NCBI GenBank assembly: GCA_030672255.1 | Contig: DAOVGU010000059.1 | Coordinates: 1-7,653 of the forward strand | Length of the DNA: 7,653 bases | DNA from: a bacterium | Lineage (GTDB): Bacteria > Ratteibacteria > UBA8468 | Direction of reading: 5' to 3' | Shown here: positions 1 through 6,164 of the stretch, piece after piece | Layout of the letters: the number at the start of each line of letters is the position of its first letter | Numbering within the stretch: position 1 is the first letter of the stretch | Program-made: the position numbers and the translations under genes | Notes under the pieces: model-generated | The model's input: the letters and a program-made list of their open reading frames with translations, nothing else | Databases searched by the model: none | What the model was told of the DNA's origin: nothing

Positions 1-26
1 TAAAGCCAATATTTTATATTTTTAAA

Positions 27-704
27 ATGTTAAAACTTCCAAAATTTATCATTGAACAAACTTATAAATATTATCAGATGAAGTTAAAATTGCCCAATCT
101 TGCTGGCGATAGGGATATTGAGTGGTCATTTGTAGCTGCCAATCTGCCAGAAGGTCCAGGAAAGGCGCTTGATTTTGGCTGTGGAACAGGCAGTCCTTTA
201 GCACTTATGGCGGCTGAACGAGGGTTTAAGACAACAGTGATTGACTTGCACCCGGTAAATTGGCCTTATTTCCATCCCAATCTTTGCTTTGTCCAGGGTG
301 ATATCTTTAAATTACATTTTTCTCCCGAGAGTTTTGACCTAATTATCAATTGCTCAACGATTGAACATATTGGACTGGGACGCTATGGTGATGGCATTAA
401 GCCCGATGGAGATATGGAGGCGATGAAAGTTCTTCATAGTTTACTTAAACCTGATGGAATAATGTTAATGACCATTCCGGTTGGGCAGGATATTATATTT
501 AAATCTCTCCATCGGGTATATGGTAAAAAGCGCCTGCCAAGACTACTGAAAGGGTGGGCTGTAGAGAAAAAGGAGCATTGGATAAAGAATAAGCAGAATC
601 GCTGGATTAAGGTTGATGAAGAAACTGCTCTCAACCAAAAACCAGCAAAGTCCTGCTATGGGCTGGGGTGTTTCGTCCTCAGATGTGAAGGAGATACCAA
701 TTAA
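27..704 (+). CDS. Class I SAM-dependent methyltransferase, DUF268-like
   Basis: Predicted cytoplasmic methyltransferase of 225 residues with a Rossmann-type fold. Motif I is ALDFGCGTG (residues 47-55), the acidic residue after strand 2 is D73 in VIDLHP, and D92 in QGDIF follows. The post-motif segment FDLIINCSTIEH (103-114) leads into IGLGRYGD (115-122) and a KPDG turn (141-144) before the strand MLMTIPVG. The EHIGLGRYGD stretch recalls DUF268 proteins of polysaccharide loci (from memory, not searched). The C-terminal part (about 175-225) is basic and ends in a cysteine-bearing strand, YGLGCFVLRC. The acceptor is unknown; a sugar or glycan end is inferred from the neighbours. ATG 27 has no Shine-Dalgarno sequence, and the frame stays open to the left edge (no stop in bases 3-26), so the true start may lie outside the window. 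ATG 78 is an alternative but would remove conserved-looking sequence. The stop directly abuts the next start. Confidence 0.82.
   Translation: MLKLPKFIIEQTYKYYQMKLKLPNLAGDRDIEWSFVAANLPEGPGKALDFGCGTGSPLALMAAERGFKTTVIDLHPVNWPYFHPNLCFVQGDIFKLHFSPESFDLIINCSTIEHIGLGRYGDGIKPDGDMEAMKVLHSLLKPDGIMLMTIPVGQDIIFKSLHRVYGKKRLPRLLKGWAVEKKEHWIKNKQNRWIKVDEETALNQKPAKSCYGLGCFVLRCEGDTN
688..694 (+). promoter_or_regulatory. Ribosome binding site of the cysteine hydrolase gene
   Basis: AAGGAGA lies inside the end of the methyltransferase gene, ten bases before ATG 705. It is the best Shine-Dalgarno match among the junctions in this window and supports 705 as the start, with the upstream stop codon (702-704) immediately adjacent. 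Confidence 0.7.
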
Positions 705-1454
705 ATGGCTAAGCGATTCTTCCGAGTTTCGTTTTTTATCTGCTTACTGGCAGGGATGCTTGTTGGTGTTATTGCCCAGAAGTACCATCTGCCTGGCAAG
801 TTTTTGAGATGGACAATATCTATTCCAGCATCTCTTCGAACTGAAATCATCAGTAGTGCAAAGGACATCATTGATTTAAGAGTGAGAGATCTTGCGCATG
901 CTGACCAGCCAAGAAAATTCCATACAATAAATTATATAGAAGAAATCCCTATCTCACAAATAGCATTAATTCTCATTGATGTCTGGGCAATCCCCTCAAA
1001 CGAGGCTAAGGAGAACAGAGAGATGAAACAAAACATCCACACAAAACTTCTACCTTTAATTGAAACTGCCAGAAAACACCACATATTGATTGTTCACTCG
1101 CCGCATGGTAGACAAATATACAAGCTGGTCAAAGCTTTACCAGATGAGGTTGTGGTGGATGGTCCACAAGAGCAGGCACAGTTAATTAGGGTTTTGCGAC
1201 GGAGAGGTATAAAGCATCTTCTTTATGCTGGGTATGCTTCAAACATGTGCATTTTGAGTAGGCCCACAGGAATTATTGAAATGAACCGGTTTGGTTACAA
1301 AATCATTTTTGTGAGGGATGCATCTCTCCCAGCTAAAGTGCCGCAATTTCTTGAGAGGGAATTAATCCATGAAGTGGTCGTCTCTATGGTGGAGTGGAAT
1401 TGGGGGGGCACGACAACGGTAGATGATGTTTTGGATGCACTCAAACAGCATTGA
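705..1454 (+). CDS. Membrane-anchored isochorismatase-family cysteine hydrolase
   Basis: 249-residue protein. Residues 1-7 are basic (MAKRFFR) and residues 8-24 form one hydrophobic helix with no lipobox, so it is probably an N-in membrane anchor or uncleaved signal placing the enzyme outside the cytoplasm. A linker (about 25-82) precedes the hydrolase domain (about 83-235). The family's Asp-Lys-Cys triad can be placed: D92 in LILIDVW, probably K143 in LVKALPDEVV, and C182 in YAGYASNMCIL. The RDAS motif (204-207) is also typical. The family includes nicotinamidase, N-carbamoylsarcosine amidase and isochorismatase, so the substrate cannot be told from this sequence. The domain is near full length; the extra size is the anchor and linker. 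A strong ribosome site and zero spacing link it to the methyltransferase gene. A run of seven G (1402-1408) encodes Trp-Gly-Gly and does not disrupt the frame. Family call is solid; biological role is unknown. Confidence 0.83.
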   Translation: MAKRFFRVSFFICLLAGMLVGVIAQKYHLPGKFLRWTISIPASLRTEIISSAKDIIDLRVRDLAHADQPRKFHTINYIEEIPISQIALILIDVWAIPSNEAKENREMKQNIHTKLLPLIETARKHHILIVHSPHGRQIYKLVKALPDEVVVDGPQEQAQLIRVLRRRGIKHLLYAGYASNMCILSRPTGIIEMNRFGYKIIFVRDASLPAKVPQFLERELIHEVVVSMVEWNWGGTTTVDDVLDALKQH

Positions 1455-1528
1455 CCACTATGGCACGGTCTGGTGCCCTTCCAACGGCCGGAGCGGTATC
1501 TTGGCTGGCATCTTTGTGTGACAGGAAA
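1455..1528 (+). other. G/C-rich junction of unknown nature
   Basis: The 74 bases between the hydrolase stop and the preferred start at 1529 contain 43 G or C (58%), and 33 of the 50 bases at 1461-1510 are G or C, well above the flanking genes. It holds a five-base-pair inverted repeat (GGCAC/GTGCC, 1462-1477) and the palindrome CGGCCG (1485-1490). The stretch is open in frame with the next gene, from TTG 1451 or ATG 1460, and would add 23 to 26 residues rich in Ala, Ser and Gly. I see no ribosome site for those starts. It may be an untranslated spacer, a small insertion or a remnant. Confidence 0.4.
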
Positions 1529-2431
1529 ATGTTAACCCTATTTTCTATCCCTAAACCTTTTGAAGGGCATATTGGAGTTATTCAAAGAAATGCAATTGAA
1601 AGCTGGATAAGGCTTAAGCCCAAATGTGAAATCATTCTCTTTGGTAATGAAAAAGGGGCAGCAGAGATATGCAATGAATTTGGGATAAAACATATTCCTG
1701 AAGTTGATTGTAATGAGTATGGAACCCCTTTAGTCAATTCTCTCTTTGACAAAGCTCAAGAAATTGCTAAATATCAACTTCTCTGCTATGTCAATGCAGA
1801 TATTATTCTGACGGGTGATTTTTTAAAGGCTGTGCAAATGGTTAAAAAAAGAGAGAGCTTTTTACTTATTGGGCAACGAACAGATGTGAACATAGATAAA
1901 TCTTTAGATTTCAGTAAAGATAACTGGGAAAAGAAGTTACGAGCCTATACAGCAGAGTATGGTAAGCTTCATTCACCAGCTGGTATAGACTATTTCGTCT
2001 TTTCTAAAGGGCTTTTCCATAATATTCATCCATTTGCTATCGGGCGAACTGCATGGGATAACTGGCTTATCTATCGAGCTCGGTCTGTTGGAGCATTAGT
2101 AATAGATATTACAAAGATGGTTACTGTTATTCATCAAAATCATAGCTATTTTCCATATTCGCAAAGGGATATTTGGCAGGGACAGGAGGCAATACATAAT
2201 CAAAAACTTGCTGGAGGTCGGAAATACAATTTCAATCTGCGAGATGCTACCCATCTTCTCACTTCAAGGGGATTAAGACCAGCATTAACTATTAAACATC
2301 TACGTAAGCATCTAAATAGTTTAGCAATCTTACATCCCAAGTTAAGCCCTTTAGTAATTTTGGTGAAAATTTTTTTGAGACCAATAAAAATTGTTTGTTT
2401 GAAGTTTAACTTACTTAAAAATGAAAAATAA
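1529..2431 (+). CDS. GT-A-like putative glycosyltransferase
   Basis: 300 residues from ATG 1529, which starts MLTLFSIPKPF. That is where the recognisable fold begins: a first strand, then QRNAIESW, then a strand EIILFGNE, as in nucleotide-diphospho-sugar transferases. The segment CYVNADIIL contains Asn-Ala-Asp at the place where GT-A enzymes carry the metal-binding DxD. Later motifs are GIDYFVFSKGLF, PFAIGRTAWDNWLIYRAR and VIHQNHSY, a pattern I associate with uncharacterised transferases of polysaccharide and glycan loci. No membrane segment is evident; the last 40 residues are basic and hydrophobic and could touch the membrane. An AGGA (1523-1526) stands close before the start. The frame also opens from TTG 1451, overlapping the previous stop, or ATG 1460, but those extra residues look unlike the fold. 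The 3' end overlaps the dehydrogenase start by 11 bases, which suggests translational coupling. Sugar donor and acceptor are unknown. Confidence 0.7.
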   Translation: MLTLFSIPKPFEGHIGVIQRNAIESWIRLKPKCEIILFGNEKGAAEICNEFGIKHIPEVDCNEYGTPLVNSLFDKAQEIAKYQLLCYVNADIILTGDFLKAVQMVKKRESFLLIGQRTDVNIDKSLDFSKDNWEKKLRAYTAEYGKLHSPAGIDYFVFSKGLFHNIHPFAIGRTAWDNWLIYRARSVGALVIDITKMVTVIHQNHSYFPYSQRDIWQGQEAIHNQKLAGGRKYNFNLRDATHLLTSRGLRPALTIKHLRKHLNSLAILHPKLSPLVILVKIFLRPIKIVCLKFNLLKNEK

Positions 2432-3746
2432 AAAGATTTCTGTTATTGGTTTGGGCAAATTAGGTTCACCAATGGTGGCTTCCTTTGCTGCCAAAGGTTT
2501 TAATGTTATTGGTGTTGATACTAACCTGGATTCCATTCATCTAATTAATAAGGGAATGGCACCCGTTTTTGAGCCTCAGCTGAATGAATATCTGCACGCT
2601 AATCATAAGCGGATTTCGGCTACGGATAATTACAACACCGCTATTGCAAATTCAGAAATTAGTTTTATTATTGTGCCTACGCCAAGTGATAAAGAAGGAG
2701 CTTTCTCGCTTAAATATGTACTGGAGGTAGGTAAACATATTGGAGGTGCTCTGCGTAAAAAGTCAGATTTTCATCTGGTTGTTCTGACCAGCACAGTATT
2801 ACCGGGTGCCACAGAAAAGGAGCTTTTACCAGTATTGGAGTTTCATTCTGGTAAACGATGTGGAAGAGATTTCGGCATCTGCTATAACCCAGAATTTGTT
2901 GCCCTCGGTAGTGTCATCAAGGACATCTTTAAACCAAATTTTATCCTTATTGGCGAATCAGACCCTGACTCTGGCGAAATTTTAACCTCTTTCTACAAAA
3001 CTATTTGTGAGAATAATCCACCGATTGCGCGGATGAACTTTGTTAATGCCGAATTGACCAAAATCTCTGTAAATACCTATGTGACAACCAAAATCTCATA
3101 TGCAAATATGTTGGCTGAAATCTGTGAACATCTGCCTGGAGCTAATATAGATATAGTCACCTCGGCGTTGGGATTGGACCCTCGCATTGGACCGAAATAT
3201 TTGAAAGGTGCTCTTGGCTATGGAGGACCTTGTTTCCCACGGGATAATATAGCCTTTGCCTATTTAGCTCATCGACTTGGCACTACTGCCATGTTGGCTG
3301 AAACTACTAATCTACTGAATAAAAGACAGGTTCCCCGACTGTTAAAACTTATAAAGTCAAAATTATCTCCAAAAGGAAAGGTAGGTATCCTTGGCTTAGC
3401 CTACAAGCCAAATACAGATGTTGTTGAGGAGTCGGAGGGAATAGGACTTGCCCGTTCTTTGATAGCTGAGGAAATTCCAGTAATGGCATATGACCCGGCA
3501 GCAATGAAGAATGCCAAAAAGGTTCTGAATGCTTCAATTATATTTACCTCCTCATTGAAGGAGTGCATTCAGCAGGTAGATATTGTTGTAATAACTGTCC
3601 CCTGGAAGGAATTCAAGAATATTCAACCGGAGCAGCTAGCCCGGCCTAACAATAAGCCTCTTATAGTAATAGATTGCTGGCGGATACTAGATCATAAACG
3701 ATATAAGGAAGTTGTCGATTATGTCCCAATAGGTATAGGTTCTTAA
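2421..3746 (+). CDS. Nucleotide-sugar dehydrogenase (UDP-glucose/GDP-mannose dehydrogenase family)
   Basis: 441 residues, full length for the family. It catalyses NAD-dependent double oxidation of a sugar C6 alcohol to a carboxylate, giving a nucleotide-linked uronic acid for polysaccharide synthesis in the cytoplasm. The N-terminal Rossmann domain has GLGKLG (residues 10-15) and D33, expected to bind the NAD ribose. STVLPG (124-129) and YNPEF (155-159, with catalytic-type E158) follow. The middle domain has ELTKISVNTY (211-220) with K214 and N218. The catalytic cysteine is C271 in GGPCFPRD (268-275). The C-terminal sugar-binding domain includes GILGLAYKPNTD (322-333). The GGPCFP form resembles UDP-glucose dehydrogenase more than the UDP-HexNAc enzymes, but the VPTPSDKEG segment differs from the usual VGTP, so the exact sugar is left open. 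ATG 2421 lacks a Shine-Dalgarno sequence and overlaps the preceding gene, which suggests coupled translation. Confidence 0.93.
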   Translation: MKNKKISVIGLGKLGSPMVASFAAKGFNVIGVDTNLDSIHLINKGMAPVFEPQLNEYLHANHKRISATDNYNTAIANSEISFIIVPTPSDKEGAFSLKYVLEVGKHIGGALRKKSDFHLVVLTSTVLPGATEKELLPVLEFHSGKRCGRDFGICYNPEFVALGSVIKDIFKPNFILIGESDPDSGEILTSFYKTICENNPPIARMNFVNAELTKISVNTYVTTKISYANMLAEICEHLPGANIDIVTSALGLDPRIGPKYLKGALGYGGPCFPRDNIAFAYLAHRLGTTAMLAETTNLLNKRQVPRLLKLIKSKLSPKGKVGILGLAYKPNTDVVEESEGIGLARSLIAEEIPVMAYDPAAMKNAKKVLNASIIFTSSLKECIQQVDIVVITVPWKEFKNIQPEQLARPNNKPLIVIDCWRILDHKRYKEVVDYVPIGIGS

Positions 3747-3760
3747 AGAAGCGATGGCAT

Positions 3761-4930
3761 ATGAATGCAAAAAATATAGAGGAATGGTCAGTTAGTAAAA
3801 GATGGAATCCCTTCAACAGCTATAAATTATTGGCTCAGGTATATCGCTGGAGGAAGATAAAAAGAGGTATCGCTATCCCCCAGCCGGTTTTGGTGACGGT
3901 GGACCCGATAAATGCATGTGATTTAAGATGTATCTGGTGCAATTCAGGTTATGTGCTTGATTCCAGAACTGGTAAAATTTCTAAAAAAACCTTGCTGAGT
4001 ATTGCTGAATTTTTGGCTGAATGGAAAGCTTCTTCCAAATGGGAAAAAGGAGTAGAGGCAGTTTGCATTGCTGGTGGTGGTGAGCCATTGCTTAATCCTT
4101 CTGTTGGAGATTTTATCAATTTTTTAGTAAAAAAAGGCATTGAGGTCGGTGTAGTTACCAACGGAACTATGATTGATAAGTTTATCGAACCTTTATCAAA
4201 ATGTGTCTGGGTGGGAGTTTCGGTTGATGCAGGGAACAAAAAGACTTTTGAAAGATTGAAAGGAAGAGACCGATTTGAAAAAGTAATAAAGAATATGAAA
4301 AGGCTGGTTGATTACTCTGCTAATAAGAGAACAAAATTAGGGAGAGAGGGTCAAGGATATGGCGTCAGTTATAAGTATCTACTTCATCCAGGAAATGTTT
4401 CTGAGATAGTAGATGCGGTAAAAATTGCCAAGGATATTGGATGTAAAAATTTCCATCTGCGACCGATGGGGATACCATGGGATAAGTTAAATAGAAAGAA
4501 TGATAAGGTATTTCCTGAAGAAGTTCTGGATAAATTTCGAAAACAGATAGAGGAAGCAAGAAGGTATGAAGACAAAAAATTTGGAGTGTTTGGTATTACT
4601 CATAAATTTGATGAAGAGCTCAGTAAAGCAAACTATTTTGAGGGATGTCATGCCATTTTTATGACCGCCGTCTTTATGCCATCAACTAATGGCAATAATG
4701 ACCATTTTACCCTTGGGCTATGCTGCGATAGAAGGGGAGATAAAAATTTGGAATTAGGAAAGAACTTAAGTAATGTAAGCAAGATAAAGTCCTTATGGGG
4801 TTCTGAAAAACATTGGGCTATCTTTGATGCTATAGATGTAAGGAATTGCCCAAGATGTACCTACCAGCCCCATAATCAGATATTTGAGTATGTTATTCAA
4901 AAGGACAGTATGACCTATAAATTTATCTAG
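3761..4930 (+). CDS. Radical SAM enzyme with C-terminal auxiliary-cluster-like cysteines
   Basis: 389 residues. The radical SAM cluster motif is CDLRCIWC, with C53, C57 and C60 in CxxxCxxC spacing, expected to hold a [4Fe-4S] cluster that cleaves SAM to a 5'-deoxyadenosyl radical. GGGEP (105-109) is the SAM-binding motif, and VVTNGT (131-136) and VGVSVDAG (151-158) match later barrel strands. About 50 residues precede the barrel. After it come C296, the pair C321-C322 in LGLCCDRRGD, and C363/C366 in CPRCTY. This arrangement recalls reduced SPASM or twitch domains that bind a second cluster, but the spacing is not canonical. Reaction and substrate are unknown; a sugar or a lipid-linked intermediate is plausible from the neighbours. 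Start ATG 3761 has a weak AAGAAG (3746-3751) upstream. ATG 3754 is out of frame and stops early. The stop overlaps the next gene's ribosome site. Confidence 0.88.
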   Translation: MNAKNIEEWSVSKRWNPFNSYKLLAQVYRWRKIKRGIAIPQPVLVTVDPINACDLRCIWCNSGYVLDSRTGKISKKTLLSIAEFLAEWKASSKWEKGVEAVCIAGGGEPLLNPSVGDFINFLVKKGIEVGVVTNGTMIDKFIEPLSKCVWVGVSVDAGNKKTFERLKGRDRFEKVIKNMKRLVDYSANKRTKLGREGQGYGVSYKYLLHPGNVSEIVDAVKIAKDIGCKNFHLRPMGIPWDKLNRKNDKVFPEEVLDKFRKQIEEARRYEDKKFGVFGITHKFDEELSKANYFEGCHAIFMTAVFMPSTNGNNDHFTLGLCCDRRGDKNLELGKNLSNVSKIKSLWGSEKHWAIFDAIDVRNCPRCTYQPHNQIFEYVIQKDSMTYKFI

Positions 4931-4933
4931 AGG
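4929..4933 (+). promoter_or_regulatory. Ribosome binding site of the GT4 gene
   Basis: AGAGG overlaps the last two bases of the radical SAM stop codon and lies four bases before ATG 4938. It supports that start and suggests coupled translation of the two genes. Confidence 0.5.
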
Positions 4934-4937
4934 CAAA

Positions 4938-6161
4938 ATGTGGAACAAATCAAAACTAAAAGTCTGTATGCTTACTACGAATCACTTGCCTTTTGATCAT
5001 AGGATTTTTTATAAAGAAGCAAGAAGTTTACAAAAGGCAGGATATGCGGTCTCTATAATCACTTCGGTTGGATATTTTGACCAAGTGAAAGATGATATCT
5101 CCATAAAGGGGTTTGAAATTAACCTTCCTTTTTTTCAAAGTAAGTTTTTCACTAAATTAGGGATCGGAAAAATATTGAGATTCATAAGATTTCTTTATTA
5201 TAGCTTAAAGGAAAATGCGGATATATACCATTGCCATGAATTTTATGTTTTGTTCCCCGCTTATTTTATAAAATTATTAAGAAAGCTTTGTAAAAAAAGA
5301 GTGTATATAATTCATGATGTTCACGAGTTTTATTTGGAACCAAGTTTACTAGATAAGAATATAAGTTTCTGGGAGAAAGCAAAAGTTCGTCTGCTAATAT
5401 TTTTTGACAAGAAAATTAACCAGAAAGTTGACTTTATTGTCTGTACGGAAGAGCCTAAAACAGAGAAGTATCTTCGCTATACTGTTCCCCTTGAAAAGAT
5501 GGCAATAATAGAAAACTACGTTCCATCAGACCTATTTCAAATTTCACCAAAGGAATTTGATCCTCAAAAACCGGTATTCGCATATGCCGGAGGTCTATCT
5601 TTTGACAGGGGAATTGACAAGTTAGTAAAGGCGACTGCGGCATTTGCAAAAAGAACAAAGACAAGACCGAAGTTACTATTATTAGGAAAATTTTATTCAC
5701 CATCGCAAGAAAAGATTTTTTTAAACTATTGCAGAAAAAATAAGGAATTTCTGGATTTAGAAATGACGGGGTGGGTTCCACATCCAGAAGTACCAAGACG
5801 ATTAGCAGAGGCAGATATCTGCTTCGCCCTTTATAACTCAAGAGAGTTTATGATGGTTCTTAGTGGAAAAGCAGGGCCAGTAAAATTATATGAATATATG
5901 GCATGTGGGAAACCGGTGATAGCGGTTAACTATAATGCACTAAAAAATGTTATAGAAAAAACTAGGTGTGGCATTATTATAAATCTTGATGGTGACGTGA
6001 ATGGTATAGTTAATGCGATAGAATTTTACTTCAGAAATCCACAACGAATTATTCAGGATGGAAGAAACGGAAGATTGGCTGTTGAGAAATATTACAATTG
6101 GTCAATAGTCGAAAAAAAATTACTTAAAATCTATGAAGGAGTAGTAAAAAGCAACGGATAA
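4938..6161 (+). CDS. Glycosyltransferase family 4 (GT-B fold)
   Basis: 407 residues, usual length for family 4 retaining glycosyltransferases that add sugars from nucleotide donors at the cytoplasmic face of the membrane. The N-terminal acceptor domain opens KVCMLTTNHLPFDHRIFYKE (8-27) and includes IYHCHEF (96-102) and IIHDVHEFY (124-132). The C-terminal donor domain begins at YAGGLSFDRGID (216-227), then LLLLGKF (246-252), TGWVPHPEVP (277-286) and ADICFALY (292-299). The donor-binding region ends in PVKLYEYMACGKPVI (314-328). The second Glu of the family's E-x7-E element is E319, but the first is not Glu here (K311), a form I recall in several GT4 enzymes of O-antigen loci. No transmembrane helix is clear; the basic, aromatic segment at about 70-92 may contact the membrane. 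Donor and acceptor cannot be assigned. It sits 7 bases after the radical SAM gene and 3 bases before the amidotransferase gene. Confidence 0.9.
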   Translation: MWNKSKLKVCMLTTNHLPFDHRIFYKEARSLQKAGYAVSIITSVGYFDQVKDDISIKGFEINLPFFQSKFFTKLGIGKILRFIRFLYYSLKENADIYHCHEFYVLFPAYFIKLLRKLCKKRVYIIHDVHEFYLEPSLLDKNISFWEKAKVRLLIFFDKKINQKVDFIVCTEEPKTEKYLRYTVPLEKMAIIENYVPSDLFQISPKEFDPQKPVFAYAGGLSFDRGIDKLVKATAAFAKRTKTRPKLLLLGKFYSPSQEKIFLNYCRKNKEFLDLEMTGWVPHPEVPRRLAEADICFALYNSREFMMVLSGKAGPVKLYEYMACGKPVIAVNYNALKNVIEKTRCGIIINLDGDVNGIVNAIEFYFRNPQRIIQDGRNGRLAVEKYYNWSIVEKKLLKIYEGVVKSNG

Positions 6162-6164
6162 GAG

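Noticed and set aside
1..26. AT-rich leader as a promoter of the gene block.
   Set aside because: Only 26 bases are visible, no paired -35/-10 elements can be shown, and the methyltransferase frame is open through it.
303..319. Possible CRISPR, tRNA, rRNA, integrase or transposase content anywhere in the window.
   Set aside because: I saw no direct-repeat array, cloverleaf, or recombinase motif on either strand; coding sequence fills nearly the entire window.
613..807. A 64-codon open frame overlapping the methyltransferase end and hydrolase start.
   Set aside because: It is out of frame with two well-supported genes and shows no recognisable motif.
1402..1408. Run of seven G as a possible frameshift or sequencing error in the hydrolase gene.
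   Set aside because: The frame stays plausible on both sides and ends at a natural family length, so no shift is needed.
1462..1477. Inverted repeat GGCAC-GGTCTG-GTGCC as a transcription terminator between the hydrolase and glycosyltransferase genes.
   Set aside because: The stem is only five base pairs and no T-run follows; tight spacing on both sides argues for one transcript.
1451..1528. TTG 1451 or ATG 1460 as the glycosyltransferase start.
   Set aside because: No ribosome site precedes them, and the added residues do not resemble the fold, which begins at ATG 1529. Kept only as an alternative.
5455..5841. A 128-codon antisense open frame inside the GT4 gene, and other antisense frames within the dehydrogenase and radical SAM genes.
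   Set aside because: They lie wholly opposite strongly supported coding regions and have no domain-like features; they are shadows of the real genes.
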